Shown: positions 35,626-48,214 of the stretch, in pieces | Layout: each line of letters begins with the position of its first letter | Numbering within the stretch: the stretch's first letter is position 1 | Assembly: GCA_031213475.1 (NCBI GenBank) | Contig: JARUPZ010000021.1 | Coordinates: forward strand, 2,217,501 to 2,281,500 | Direction: 5' to 3' | DNA length: 64,000 nt | From: Nereocystis luetkeana | Lineage: Eukaryota > Sar > Phaeophyceae > Laminariales > Laminariaceae | Position numbers and translations under genes: made by a program | The notes under the pieces: model-generated | What the model was told of the DNA's origin: nothing | Database searches by the model: none | What the model saw: only the letters and a program-made list of their open reading frames with translations

Positions 35626-35949
35626 CTAAGCCAGTAGCGCCTGGTTGACACTTGTGGGTGAGCCGTAACGTGACCGAAACTGCAATCGTCATTTGTTTCA
35701 TCCCTGTTCTACACGAAGCATAGACTACTTCTACAAACGGCTGGAGTCCGGTCGTGAGCGAGTAACGCTTTTCTGCGGATAGGTTTGTTCGTCGTTCGAC
35801 GTGTCCCGCACCTCCAGCAAGGGGGGTCTTCATACATACTCCGGCAACAAGAGCAATGACAAGAACAAAAAACATGAACTAAAAACAAGAACAAGAACAA
35901 GCACAAACACAAGCACAGCAAAAACCAAGCAATTCACCCACGTATTTAC

Positions 35950-36477
35950 CTCGTGATTCGAGTGGCCGCCCAGCAGGTAGCACCCCTTCCGCTCCCCCCA
36001 GCTCCCATCCGGGTTACTTATCCTGAAAACACGGTCCCTGTAGGCGGGATTCTCGCGAATCGTCTTGACCGCCGCGTCGTGGCGCATAATTTCTTTGGCG
36101 TCGGTAGCCCCTGCGAATCCCCCCGTCACGCCAAGGCAACGACCCGAGCGGTCCACCGTCACCTGGTAGGCGATGGTCGGGAACTCTTCCTTGCCCGTGT
36201 AAGCGCCGGTGAGGTTGTGCGGGCACATGCCCCACCGCACGTGGGCGGAGTCGGTCGACCCGATCGCGCCTGTGAACCCGAGCCGGTCGTACTGCGCCGT
36301 CGTTCTGTCCAGGTTCGCCCCGGTCGGGAGGTGGACGTGCTTGTGGAAGAGCTCCGAGGCGAAGTGCCTGCAGAATTTTTGGAGCGTCGCGGCCGCAGTG
36401 GCCTCGCTCATCAAGGACTGCCGCGAGATGTCGTCGAAGCAGTGGCCTCTGCCCAGAACCTGGATCGATGCTAAAAC
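35950..36477 (-). CDS. HARBI1-like PIF/Harbinger transposase, exon 2 (catalytic core)
   Basis: 176 codons between a CCCACAG acceptor (36478) and a GAG/GTAAAT donor (35949), phase 0 at both ends. It begins VLASIQVLGRGHCFDDIS, the usual continuation of the PIF-type ELKVL...LGRG block. GSTDSAHVRWG carries the first catalytic Asp. VTGGFAGATDAKEIMRHD and ENPAYRDRVFRI follow. It closes with KGCYLLGGHSNHE, where the family normally has Y-L-hydrophobic-x-DGGYHKW; the expected second catalytic Asp aligns with Gly. No stop or frameshift is seen. The open frame continues upstream to 36960, but that part is repeat R4 and intron-like. Confidence 0.88.
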
Positions 36478-36649
36478 CTGTGGGTTCGAAGAGCGGCGGG
36501 TGCGAATCACTAGAAGTATTTGCGCGGGGTGCCTGGTGCATAGTACCGGGCACATGGCGGCTATTTTGTTGTCTTGTTTGAACCTGTACGCTGTCTGCTG
36601 TGTATTTCCCGAGAGTTTCCCCGAGGGTGCGCACCGCTTGGCATTCAAC

Positions 36650-36905
36650 ATGTTCGATATAAAAAATAGCACGATACCACTTGTTATCTCTCTTTCACAG
36701 AGTGTGTATGTCATGCCTGTCCTATCCAGTGGTATGATGACTTGACATGACATTGCATTGTCTACTCTGCTTACTGGATACCCATACAGTATCTCTGTGG
36801 CGTAGTTTTGTGACCAGAACACTTGTATCTCTCCAGGATTGAACAATCGGCGCGGACATTGGTTGGTTGGTTGGTTGTGCTGTATGTCGACGGGTAGAAA
36901 GAACG
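36650..36905 (-). repeat. dispersed repeat R4, reversed
   Basis: The reverse complement matches 11045-11255, including CGTTCTTTCTACCCGTCGAC, CAATCCTGGAGAGATACAAG and CTACGCCACAGAGATA. It carries a TTGGTTGG tetranucleotide expansion at 36860-36876. Confidence 0.75.
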
Positions 36906-37084
36906 ATTCAATGCGGAGAACACACACTACGATCCAAATCATGCGACTTTGTCGGGGCAAAGAGCAAAATAAGGCAACGTGTTCTGATCGCGGGCGGCAT
37001 GCTTTGCTGTTCTGTGCCCGCCTAAAAACGTTCCAGGGGTGCCGTGCGGACGCTACGCGCGGGCAAGGGTGGCTACGATTGAAC

Positions 37085-37182
37085 CTTGAACCTTTCAGGA
37101 CTGCTGTCCCGTTTTGGGGACAAACTACTCAGAATTTGACTGGTTTGCCCCCACAACGGGACCGCAGTGCAAACAGAGTTAT
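37085..37182. repeat. MITE family 2, diverged copy
   Basis: CAGGACTGCTGTCCCGTTTT and ACAACGGGACCGCAGTGC form the two arms around TGGGGACAAACTACTC. Confidence 0.75.
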
Positions 37183-38463
37183 ACGGATTGGCCCTTGCCC
37201 ATGTCGGAAACATGACGATCTGCTTGACCTATTGCAGCTCGTACAGCTTCAGCGGGTTGAGAATATACTGCCATTTATAGATCGTTCACATCCTACATGT
37301 CAACATGTCAACACGTAGAAACGTGTACAGATCACAGGTATACAGATAACACTACTGTACAGCACTGTAGTACGTACGCACTGTAGACCAAATTACTCCA
37401 AGTAAACACGTACGGCTGCGTGTTTGCTTACAAACCCGGGCTTGAATACGCACGACAACATAACCACACCCTGCACATGACTGTTGTGCTGAGCAAACAT
37501 GTACAGCTCATTCAGATCCCGTACGTACGTAGATCAGCCCCGAGGAAACGTGTACTTCGTTGTCTATCCTTCGAATTGTCATGTTATTATGATTCTCTGC
37601 GACGTCGGGGGGGGGGGGGCTCCGCTCTCGTGGTACGAGAGCCGCGACACCGGCCGCTGCTTCTCGCTCCCTATTGCACTGCCAGCACCCGAGAGCCCCC
37701 CCCCCAGCCGACTGGTAATTCATAAAAATATACGAGGGCTCCGCATGGGTGCCTGCCGGCACCCAAGCTCCGGATAGGGAAATATACCTCAGTGCCAATT
37801 CATTACTACTTAATTTAACGAACATAGATGAATGGTTCGGTCTTAGTACAAACAGGATCAGGTCAATGCCAAGTGGTGCAGGGAAAAGGCAATGCCGAGT
37901 TTCAGTTTTCAGCTTTGTATTTTGTCTCACTCCCCTTATTATAGACCAACTTTTTCGGCAATTTTTTGCGACCTTATTCCGTTTTTTTTCAGCGATCTCT
38001 CAAGCCGAAAAATCAGAACCGAAATCATCGATATATTTTTTGTCTCAGTTCCTGGAAGGGGCAGAAATCAGCTAGCTCTGAGAGGTTTCTCACATTTCTG
38101 AGAACTGAGATTACTTGAATTTTGTGTACTATATAGCACTGCTGCCCTTTATCTGCCCAACTGCCAAGTACCCCTTACCCACGTCGAAGTATCACACCTA
38201 TCTACGGCGAGCTTTACCTCCCGCCAACGACGCCTGTGCACGGGAGATGGGCCTCTCGTTTTCACCTGGAAGCGATAGCAGCAGCTACTACTGTAGCAGC
38301 AGCCGCACAACAGCATCACTGCTGCTGCTGCGGCAACAGCACTACAGAAGCAGCAGCATAGCAGCATCGCAGCAGACAACATGTCAGCTTGCAGTATCCG
38401 CCCAAAATACTGCGAGTACAGGACGCGTTACGCGTACTGTACCAGTATACGCGCAATATCTAC
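37183..38463. other. no gene recognised
   Basis: Holds a TACGTACGTA run at 37518, a G tract at 37608 and an interrupted CAG/CTG array at 38275-38370 that gives artificial Ser/Gln/Leu open frames. Confidence 0.55.
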
Positions 38464-40547
38464 AAGGCGCTTCGCTCCGCGGGCGGCCTACGACGCCCGC
38501 TACGCTCGTTCAGGGAGGAAAAGTGCGTCAAACTACTATGCAAAGCGGACAGAGGTCCGTGATTGAATGGTCCGTGATTGAATTTAGTTTTTTCATGATC
38601 GATCGTATAACAACAGTTGCAAACTGGCGACTTGATATTGCCAAGAGTCCTGCCGCCATGCTTCAGGAGAAAACAGCTCGGACGCCATGTACGCTTCGCT
38701 TCGCGGGCGGTTGCCGGACGTACGTGGCCCTCAACACTCGCTCACATGCCGTACGTACGTACATAACCGAGGTAGGGTAATCCTTTTCCTCTTTTGACAT
38801 GCTTGCTGCATGTACTGCTGTACGACACACAGCCTTTTCCTCTTTGACATGGAAATAGAAAACACAGCACGGCACAGCAGCACCGCAAAAACAATGAAAA
38901 TGAAACCGAAAAAATTGGGAAGAAAAAAAATCCCCGTCCCCCCATGAAATTATTTCCTGCCTATTGGAACATATTGCGCCGGTCAAAAAAAAAAAAAAAA
39001 AACGTACCGCAGAGCTTGTCTCAGCCTCGTACGCCGCCCGCCCCTCTAGCGACCACATCGCCACCGATTCGGTCCGGGTAAAGCTTTCCTTACTCTCTGC
39101 CACAGTGAGCCCCGTCGCCCGCCTCGCGTTTAGCCCGGTGCTCACCGTGGCCGTCGTTCGCCAGGTCGACAATGTTGGTACTCAGATTTCGCAGCTCCCT
39201 CTTTCAATTTGAACGCGGTCTCAAAACTAAGGACCACTTGAATATTATCTTGCAATTTCGAACGGCCCATATATCTCGTACATACTCTGATCCAAAATCA
39301 CGAATGGAGGCCAAACAGAACCCGTTCATGCATCCCTCGAGTCTCCAGGCACACGCGACGCCTAGGCACGAAAGCGGCGACCGCACTCCTTGCGACCCCC
39401 CCTTCTACCCGCCACCACCCGCTGACACCTACGACGGCGCCGGGCTCTTCCGCGGTGCCGTGCTCGGAGTACACGCACGCACATGAAACAAAAAATAAAA
39501 AAAGAAGATAGGACCGAGAGTGCCAAGAGAAATGGAGAAAACAAAGAACCACACGTATCCCTTTCGAGACGGAGAACTGCTGGAAAGGTCCGCATCGGTC
39601 GAAAAGAAGAAAAACGAACAGCAGAGCTTGTCTCTCAGCCTCGTATCCCGCCCGCCCCTCTAGCGACCAGCTCGCCACCGATTCGGTCCGGGTAAATCTT
39701 TCCTCACTATCTGCCACAGTCAGCCCCGTCGACCGCCTCGCGTGAAGCCCGGTGCACACCGTGGCCGTCGTTCGCCAGGTCGACAATGTTGGTACTCAGA
39801 CTTCGCAGCTCCCTCTTTCAATTTGAACGTGGTCTCAAAAATAGGCACCGCTTGACTTTTATCTGGCAACATCGAACGACCCTTATATATCGTACGTAAT
39901 CTATCCAAAATCATAAATGTAGGCCAGGCAGAGCCCGTTCATGCATCCCTTGTGTCTCGAGGCACATGCGACGCCTAGGCACGAGAGCGGCGACCGCACT
40001 CCGCGCACCCCCCCCTCTACCCGCCAGCGCTCGCCGACACCCGCGACGGCGCCGGGCTCCCCGGCGGCGCCGTGCTCGGAGTACACGCACGCACACGGAA
40101 CGAAATAATAAAAAAAGGGAGAAAGGACCGAGAGTGCCAAGAGAAATGGAGAAAACAAAGAACCGCTGGAAGGTCTATCTCGTACATACTCTATCCAAAA
40201 TAAAAAATGGTGGCCAGGCAGAGCCCGTTCATGCATCCCTCGTGTCTCGAGGCACACGCGACGCCTAGGCACGAAAGCGGCGACTGCGCTCCTTGCAACT
40301 CCCCCTCTACCCGCCAGCACTCGCTGACACCCGCGACGGCGCCGGGTCCTCCCGCGGTGCCGTGCTCGGAGTACACGCACGCACACGGAACGAAAGAAGA
40401 AAAAAAGAAGAAAGGACCCAGAAAACAAAGAACCGCTGGAAAGGTCCGGCAAGTAATAAAAGGAGGCGGTTTGGAAGTGGGAGCTCTGAGAGGCCAGGGA
40501 TGTACCTACCGAGCACGCTCAGGGATTGAGATCTAAGTAGGTGTTCT
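38464..40547. repeat. composite repeat R8, copy A, with internal tandem units
   Basis: Starts with a hairpin GCGGGCGGCCTACGACGCCC and then matches copies B (40548) and C (56458). An internal unit of about 616 bp is repeated: units near 38957-39590 and 39590-40180, then a partial ~288-bp unit to about 40450. The landmark CCGTTCATGCATCC occurs in each (about 39320, 39936, 40224). Frames on both strands stay open across units because the units are ~90% alike; I see no recognised domain. Ends with GCACGCTCAGGGATTGAGAT. Element class unknown. Confidence 0.75.
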
Positions 40548-42297
40548 ACAAGGCGCTTCGCTCCGCGGGCGGCCTACGCCGCCCGCTACGCTCGCTCAGG
40601 AAGGAAAAAAGTACATCACATTATGCGAAGTGACAGAGGTCCACGATTGAGTTTAGGTCGTAATTGCAAGCCGGCGACTTGATAATGCCTAGAGTCCCGC
40701 CGCCATGCTTCAGGAAAAAACAGCTCCGACGTCAGCTCGGACGCCACATAATACGCTTCGCGTCGCGGATGTCGTACGTACGTACATACCCCAGGTAGGA
40801 TACTACTGTCTGTACTTATTTTCTTATTTCGATATGTTCTATGTCTGTACTCGTATGTACGACGAAAGCGAAAGCACAGCACGGCACAGCAGCAAAAACA
40901 ATGAGAATGAAACCGAAAACTCGGAAAGGAAACAAAATCCCCGTCCCCTCTCGTGTAATACTTTTCTGCCTGATTGGAACACCTTACACCCGGTCAAAAA
41001 GAAGGAAAGAAAAAAATCGCACAGAAGAGCTCTCTCAGCATCGTACGCCGCCCGCCCCTCTCGCAACCACCTCGCTACCAATTCGGTCCGGGTAAAGCTT
41101 TCATCACTCTCTGCCACAATCGAGCCCCGTCGCCCGCCTATCGTAAAGTCCGGTGCTCACCGTGGCCGTCGTTCGCCAGCTCGATAACGTTGGTGTTCAA
41201 ACTGCACACCTCCCTTTATCAACTTCAGCGTGGTCGCAAAAATAAGTACCGCTTGAATATGATCTTGCCGTCCTGAACGACCCTTATAACTCGTACATAC
41301 TCTATCCAAAATAAAAAATGGAAGCCAGACAAAGCCCGTTCATGCACCCCTCGTGTCTCGAGGCACACGTGACGCGTAGGCACGAAAGCGGCGACCGCGT
41401 TCCTTGCAAACCCCCCTCTACCCGCCAGCACCCGCTGACACCCGCGACGGCGCCGGGCTCTCCCGCGGTGCCGTACTCGGAGCACACGCACGCACACGAA
41501 ACGAAAGACGAAAAAAGGAAGAAAGGACGTGCCAAGAGAAATGGAGAAAATAAAGAACTGCTGGAAAGGTCCGGTAAGTAATAAAAGCTGCCTGATTGGA
41601 ACACATTACGCCCGGTCAAAAAGAAGGAAGGAAAAAAATCGAACAGCAGAGCTTCTCACTCAGCCTCGTACGCCGCCCGCCCCTCTCGCGACCACCTCGC
41701 TACCGATTCGATCCGGGTAAAGCTTTCATCACTCTCTGCCACAATCAGCCCCGTCGCCCGCCTCGCGTGAAGCCCGGTCCTCACCGTGGCCGTCGTTCGC
41801 CAGCTCGATAACGTTGGTGTTCAAACTGCACATCTCCCTCTTTCAACTTCAGCGCGGTCGCAAAAATAAGCACCGCTTGAATATTATCTTGCCGTCGAAC
41901 GACCCTTATAACTCGTACATTCTCTATCAAAAATCATAAATGGAAGCCAGACAAAGCCCGTTCATGCATCCCTCGTGTCTCGAGGTACACGCGACGCCTA
42001 GGCACGAAAGCGGCGACCGCGCTCCTTGCAACCCCCCCTCTACCCGCCAGCACCCGCTGACACCCGCGACGGTGCCGGGCTCTCCCGCGGTGCCGTACTC
42101 GGAGTACACGCACGCACACGAAACGAAAGAAGAAAAAAGGAAGAAAGGACCTAGAGTGCCAAGAGAAACGGAGAAAACAAAGAACTGCTGGAAAGGTCCG
42201 GCAAGAATGAAAAGGAGGCGGTTTGGAAGTGGGGGCTCTGAGAGGCCAGGGATGTACCAACTGAGCACGCTCAGGGATTTAGATCTAAGTATGTATT
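40548..42297. repeat. composite repeat R8, copy B, two tandem units
   Basis: Directly abuts copy A, head to tail. It has the perfect 9-bp-stem hairpin GCGGGCGGC-CTAC-GCCGCCCGC (about 40565), then two ~623-bp units starting GCCTGATTGGAACAC at 40967 and 41590, then the shared end GCACGCTCAGGGATTTAGAT. Confidence 0.8.
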
Positions 42298-42884
42298 TCT
42301 ATATCAAATACTCAATCATGACTACAGGCAGTAATCGCAATAATTCACCCGAGATGCTGCGAGTATGAGCAGTATCGAACACCAGATACCTGGTACCTGA
42401 CATCGATCGGCAATACAGAACAACACCCTGACAACCGCAAAGTACACTGCTAACATGGGCAGAATTCTCAGTGTGGACCAGGAAATATTCAGGTTGGATA
42501 TACGTGAAGCACACGAGGGACAACATCCACAGCAGCACAGAACCCCGACATACTGCGAGTACTCGCCGAAATAGCTTGACGTGTTTTTCACCAGAAAATG
42601 ATAAGTCGAACATCTTACAGTAATACCGGTACCACCTGGTACGAAGGATCGTATCTTAAAGCGCCACAATATATGACGTAAGTATCTCTAGTTTCTTTAG
42701 TGGTACCTAGCATCTGGATATGATTTCTTCAACGTGAAAAACGGCTGCTGTGAGTACGACCGATTGAGTGGTTGAAACTCAACTTTGGAAGCTGCGTGAT
42801 ACGTCTGACACGCTCATCGGGCGCGCTTGTTATGGGTATTTGGTTTTGCTTTAGACACATTCGAAGTAGAACACCTCTAACTAC
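42298..42884. other. no gene recognised
   Basis: One TACCTGGTA (42387) and scattered short open frames. Confidence 0.5.
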
Positions 42885-43365
42885 TGCACTGCTGTTGCTG
42901 TAATCTCAATGCGCCTCCAGAGATCAGACCTTGCAGCGGTAGACAGTCCGAGCATGCAGCGGTAGACAGTCCGAGCATGTAGGACCACGTATGATATCCT
43001 CCGATTTGATCGGTCGGTTTTTTTGATCGAACTCACAACACTCGGCCGAATTGATACTACTCTCCAACAACCTCCATTCAATTCGACCCGCGAAAACAAA
43101 ATTTAGTACGTACATGTTCGAAGCACCGGTAGAACCGCTCTGAACTACTGCTGTACTGCTGCTGCTGTAGTACTAGTACTCGTATTTCAATGCGCCTCCA
43201 GAGATCAGACCTTGCAGCTGCAGTAGACAGTCCGAGCATTTACGACCACCTTGTATGATATCCTCCGATGTGCTTGGTCGGGGTTTCTTGTCGAACACAC
43301 AACACTCCGCCGAATTCATAATCTCCAGCAACCTTCATTCCATTCCTCCGGCGAAAACAAATGAC
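42885..43365 (+). repeat. ~260-bp direct duplication
   Basis: Units 42885-43105 and 43150-43365 share AATGCGCCTCCAGAGATCAG, AGACAGTCCGAGCAT and ATGATATCCTCCGAT in the same order. The first unit has its own 23-bp tandem (CAGCGGTAGACAGTCCGAG, twice). Confidence 0.85.
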
Positions 43366-43369
43366 GATC

Positions 43370-44450
43370 TGGTACCAAGAACTGGATATCCAACGATCTG
43401 GTACCCAAAACGGGATATCCAACAATCTGGTACCAAGAACGGCGCGATACCCCGAGAAGGTGAGTGTGGTCGACTCCCGAAGAGAGAGGGGCAAGGGAAG
43501 GATGCCACCGAGTAAGGCAAGACCGAGGGGGTCGAACAGGCCAATGGCGGCCGCAAAGCAAAGCAAGGGAGTCGGGAGAAACGGTAGCATCAGCAAGGCC
43601 GAAAGATCAACCCTCGGAGAGAAAAAAGCTAAGATCGAGTCTGTCACACAATAATACGGTCTTCGCGGAGCAACAACAGCGAAACAAATCTCCAGGACCC
43701 AAGAAAACAAAAACTCCGTGTCTCCTCGCCCTAGCGATCTTTTCGATCTCGAATATAGATATCGCACCTGAAAATGCGGGAAATATATATCTCGCGCCTG
43801 AAAATACGGGACTGTCAACACGTAAATCTCGCACACGAATACGGGACTGTCAACTAAAAAACTCCGCATAAATTATCAACCCTTCAGTCGTTCAGATCCT
43901 GAATGCACCGGTGACTGCTGTTCACGCGCGTGCCACCCTTGGATCCTTTAGATCTCGAATATAGATGCGAACACGGGACTCTCGGGACCGTCAACGCGTA
44001 GCAAGGCCGAAAGATCGAACCTCGGCCAGAAAAAGCTACGATCGAGCCTGCCACAAAAAAAAAATCAGGGTAAGCGGTAGCAGATCGAGTCTGTCACAAT
44101 AAGCAAGAAAATGCTAAGATCGAGTTTGCTACAAACAAAAAGCTCTTCGCCGAGCAACAACATCGAAACAAATCCCCAGGACCGAAGAAAATAGAACCTC
44201 CGTGTCTTCTCGCCCCAGCGAAGATCCTTCGAGTTCGGGGTCGCCGCGCTCGTCTGTGGCGCGAGACTCCGAGACGCGCATACGGGAGAACACCGGTCGG
44301 AGCCCCGAGAGCGCGCCCCTCGAGGAAAGCGGTCGAAAAAACAAGCACAAAGCCAGGAAAGCGAAGGCGTCTGGAGCCCCAGCCTAAATTCAAGACGAAT
44401 TCGGAAGCGAACGCTTCGCTCACAGCCACCGTGAAGGATACTATACATAA
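43370..44450. repeat. duplicated blocks rich in GATCTGGTACC and GATCGAG words
   Basis: GATCTGGTACC-like units recur three times at 43366-43440. A longer block with CAACA-CGAAACAAATC and CTCCGTGTCTCCTCGCCC occurs at 43630-43760 and again at 44095-44235, with AGATCGAGTCTGTCACA words between. Open frames on both strands (up to 209 codons on minus) have no identified domain. Confidence 0.6.
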
Positions 44451-44969
44451 AAATAAAAGTAAAACTCGTTTGGCGTGGACGGTCGCTGTGAGGGCGTTTC
44501 GGTAGACTTTCGCAATATTGTAAACCATGGTTCGCGAGAGCTTTAAACGTTTACCGAGTAGGGGGACTTTATAATATGTTCGGGAATAGTTTTAACAGGA
44601 CTGTCAGTTTTCTGGCCAATTAAACGTTGATCTCAGTTGCTTCGGCGTAGACCGGCTAAGACGGCATACGACGCGAGTCACTGGATTTTTGCGTGCGTGG
44701 ACACATGTAGACAACATACGACGCGCGTCAGTAGTTTTTTTGCGTGCGTATTGCGTACACGTGTAGACAGCATATTGCGTGCGTCATCAGGTCATCTGGC
44801 TAGTTTCAGCTCTTTTTTTTTACAGCATACGACGTGAGTCGTCAGTTTCAGGATTTCATGGCCCGCAGGTTTGACCCGCACAAAGGACACATGCGCTCAC
44901 AGCCCATCAAGCCCATCTGCACGACACCCAACAACCACGTCTACTAAACCAACGCGTCTACTGCTAGCC
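44450..44969. other. no gene recognised; CATACGACGCG-GTCA words
   Basis: Near-repeats of a CAGCATACGACGCGAGTCA word at 44657, 44717, 44770 and 44823 lie just upstream of the zinc-module gene and might belong to its promoter or leader, which cannot be shown from sequence alone. Confidence 0.4.
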
Positions 44970-45645
44970 ATGAACAACGACACCAGCACCAGCAAAGCTC
45001 CGGCGAAGGCACACACCAAAGCAAACAGCAGCAAGAGCAAAGCAACTGGCAAGAGGGCCGTTCTTCGCGCTGCGGCTGCTGTCTAACGCTGGTGCTGCCT
45101 CTTCGTATACCGCTGGGCCTCCTGCTGGTGTTGCTCCTGTTCGTGCCGCTTCTGCTCGTGCCGCTCCTGCTGGTGCCGCTCATGCTGGTGCTGCTCCTGC
45201 TGGTGCTGCTTTTGCTGGTGCTGTTTCTGCTGGTCCTCCTCCTGCTAGTGCTGCTCCTGCCTGGCAGACGGCATCGGCTGCTCCTAGTGGTGCTGCTTCT
45301 ACGGAGTGGACGGCACCTTTTGCTGCTGCCGCTAGTGCTGCCTTCAATACGCCTACGAAAACTCCCCAAGGCTCCTCTGCCTCGCCCTCTTCGGGCGGAT
45401 CTTGGAAGTCCGTTTCGAACAGAACCCCCCCGTCCAAGTCAGTGCTCAATCCCGCTGTAAAGTGCAAGCGCTGCACCTCCCAGCTGTGGAGACAAAACTT
45501 TGGAGGCAAGGTCGATTTAGCGACCTGCGAGCGCGACACCTGCCCCGGCAGCGGGATAATCTTGGGGTGGCCCAAAGACTGTGAATTCTGCGCCAGGCCT
45601 ATCGACGTCGGTACCGTGTCCTTCACGCTCGAGAAGGAGGTGGCG
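44970..45645 (+). CDS. putative zinc-module protein, first exon(s), one frame break
   Basis: An ATG at 44970 opens a Lys/Ala-rich stretch (MNNDTSTSKAPAKAHTKANS), which runs to a stop at 45083. In the next frame an Ala/Pro/Gly-rich low-complexity linker continues at once (NAGAASSYTAGPPAGVAPVR), so one 1-nt slip probably separates them. From about 45460 there is a cysteine-rich module: CKRC, TCERDTC and KDCEFCARPIDVGTVSFTL. The exon then ends at a GTGAGT donor (45646), phase 0. CxxC pairs suggest zinc binding. The KDC-x2-C-x3-I pattern reappears in the palindrome at 49.2-50.1 kb. Function unknown; acceptor and downstream exons not found. The frame slip may be mutation or sequencing error. Confidence 0.5.
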
Positions 45646-45779
45646 GTGAGTTATGTTCTGTGCTTCTCTATTGCTGTTGTTGTTGTTCTTTGCTCCCTAT
45701 ATCTACCGTCGCGGCTGCTGTTGTTGAGTATTTCCACACTTTTTTAATACGAGAACACGACTTGGTGGCGCAGCCCACT

Positions 45780-47330
45780 GCTGCTGCTGCTCTTTTCCCT
45801 GCTACTGCAATCGCGTTGTTGCCGTAGTAGGCAGCTTTGAGTCAGCGTCTACCGCCGCTGCTGTTGTTGTTGTTTATGATGTTGTTGTTGGCGTTGGTGC
45901 TATTCCCGCACGCGAGAACACGACTTGGCGGCGCAGCCCACTGCTGCTGCTCCTTTTCCTGTTGCTGTAACCCCGCGCGCCTACTATCTCTGATGCTGCT
46001 TTTGTTGTTTATGCAGTCGTCGTTCGCGTTGTTGCTGTTGTAGGCAGCTTTGAGTCAGTGCCTACCGCTGCTGCTGCTGTCGTTGTTTATGCTGATGCTG
46101 TTGGCGTTGTTGCTGTTCCCGCACGTTGTCCACCTTCAGCACTAAATCCAACAAAAAAAACGTGATAATTCTGAGATACTTTCTTCCAGACTACAACCAT
46201 GATGTTTTTGCCATGTTTTTATGATGCGAGCTCACACCGAGATAGGGGTATAGTACGCGTATGCGCTGCTGCTGCCGCTCCTGCTGCCGTTGTTATGTAT
46301 AGCCTGCCTTCCTTTCCACACCAACACAGGTGTCTACCGCCGCGGCTGCTGTTGTGGTGTATGCTGTTGTTGCTGTTCCCGCACGTAGTCGACCCTTAGC
46401 ACTAAATCTAAGACAAAAAAAAAACGTACAAATTTCAATAATGCCATTTTTTTATGCGCTACTGCGCGTACTGCCATTTGTTTTTACGCTGCTGCTGCCG
46501 TTGCTGTTTACAGCCTGCGTTCCTTTCCACAGCAGTGTCTACCGCCGCGGCTGCTGTTGCTGTTTTATGCTGTTGTTGGCGTTGTTGCTGTTCCCGCACG
46601 TAGTCGACCTTTTGCACTAAATACAAGAAAAAAAAACATGAGAAGTTTAAGACATTTTTTGGCACACGACAAGCAAGGTGTGTTCCGCCATTTTTTTTCA
46701 TGATACGAGCCCACACCGAGACATGCTGTTGTTTATAGTCTCCGTTTTTTCCCTCGCCAAAACAGAAGTTGAGACCTGCCATTTGTTTTATTGTACAAAC
46801 TCTGCCTCCACATCGAGTACATGCGCTGCTGCTGCCGCTGCTGCTGCCGTTGTTATTTACAGACTGCGTACCTTTCCACACCGAGACAGGTGCCTATCGC
46901 TGCAGCTGCAGTCGTCGTTTATGCTGTTGTTGGTGTTGTTGCTGTTCCCGCACGTAGTCGACCTTTACCACAATTTTCAAGAACAAAATACATACTATTT
47001 TCAAGATATTTTTTTGCACACTATGACAAAGATGTTTTTGCCATTTTTTTTATGACACGAGCTCACACCGAGACAGGGGTATGGTACGCGTACTGCCATT
47101 TGTTTATGCGCTGCTGCTGCCGCTGCCGCTGCCGCTGCCGCTGCCGTTAGTGTTTTTTTGCACATTATAACCAACATTTTTTTCCCCGAACAGTTGCCGC
47201 TGTTGTTTGCAGACTGCGTTTCTTTCCACACCGAGACAGTTAGGGGTGATATTTTGTGCTTATCGACCACAAAAAACAGCGACATCGACCAGCAAAAATA
47301 AAACATCCCCGCCAAAAGCCGACGCCTCCA
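45780..47330. repeat. decayed minisatellite, CTG/TTG-rich, units of ~205-355 bp
   Basis: The unit core CTACCGCCGCGGCTGCTGTT, TTATGCTGTTGTTGGCGTTG, TTCCCGCACGTAGTCGACC recurs at about 45846, 46058, 46331, 46536 and 46891, with a stray partial at 48843. Between cores are A-runs, TTTTTGCCATTTTTTTTATG, CACACCGAGACAGG and GCGCTGCTGCTGCCG words. It lies directly after the donor of the zinc-module exon and so may be intronic. Confidence 0.75.
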
Positions 47331-48214
47331 CCCACCGTAGGATTACTTGATTTCGGTAAACAAAATTCCGTAATATTCAGAAGCATAGTGCGGCAGATCG
47401 CGCATGAATATATAGTGAGCTGAAAGTTCGTGTGTATCTCCAGATCTAATACGCCCACATGTTGCAAAGGTTTAATTTCACATTGGAGAAAAAACAAAGG
47501 TGAAATCGCCGAAAAACTGGCTGTTTTGGGGATATTTCGAAGTAATGTAGACATATATCGCCATCATGAGTTACAATTCGTGAAAAAACCTGGCCACCAT
47601 GATTATTGGGTTATGTACCATCTATGAATAGTAAAACAAACCCCGCTTCATTTTACTACGTTGGAGCGGAGGGCTACGTCTTCAAAAATAGGGTAATGTG
47701 GGCAATGAACGAGAGGAAAAAGGTTCGCATGGGCCACGGACTTTGCAACATTTTGCTCCTTATCGTATGAAATATATTATACGTGTATTCAAATAATAGG
47801 TATTGTTGTTCTCACATTAATTCATATATAGCTGACCTCTTCGAGCAAACAGGGGACGATATATGCCAGGTACCAGGTATATTGTTTCGTATACGTGAAG
47901 CTTGTGTCATTCATCGAGGAATAGACAACAGGTCGTTTGCAAACAATTTGTGAAGGGTAAAGGGTGCTCCACCTCCTGCGCTGCCTGCCGCTGCTGCTGC
48001 TGCTGCTGTCGCTGCCGCTGCGGCGGCTGCGGCCTACTGCTGCAGCGACTCCAATAATGAATAAACGTTTGTTGTGAACGGAATTATGCAATGAATGGAG
48101 CAGAGAGATTTGCTCTTCTTGCACGAGTATGTGAAGTTTGCTCGCAACAAAATCATGTGTTTAATATACCGAGGTACTATTGTATTGTTGTTTCTTCTTG
48201 TTTTATTCACTATT
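47331..48214. other. no gene recognised
   Basis: Short frames only, one TACCAGGTA (47871) and a GCTGCTGC/GCCGCTGCGGC run at 47985-48045. Confidence 0.5.

Larger units (their letters stand above)
32129..35949 (-). other. intron 2 of the HARBI1-like gene (predicted)
   Basis: 3,821 bp between a GAG/GTAAAT donor (35949) and a CCACCAG acceptor (32129). Holds two R5 copies, a MITE, a pogo-like transposase remnant on the opposite strand and several G/C tracts, including a run of about 37 G at 34244-34280. Splicing is inferred from consensus sites and reading phase only. Confidence 0.6.

Noticed and set aside
36478-36960. N-terminal extension of the exon 2 open frame
   Set aside because: It covers dispersed repeat R4 and bypasses a good splice acceptor; family similarity starts exactly at 36477.
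38660-39790. repeated minus-strand frames of 160-170 codons in R8
   Set aside because: Open frames exist on both strands of every unit because the units are alike; no recognised domain and no clear coding bias.
45092-45460. poly-Leu/Val frame
   Set aside because: Shadow of the Ala/Pro/Gly linker frame of the zinc-module exon.
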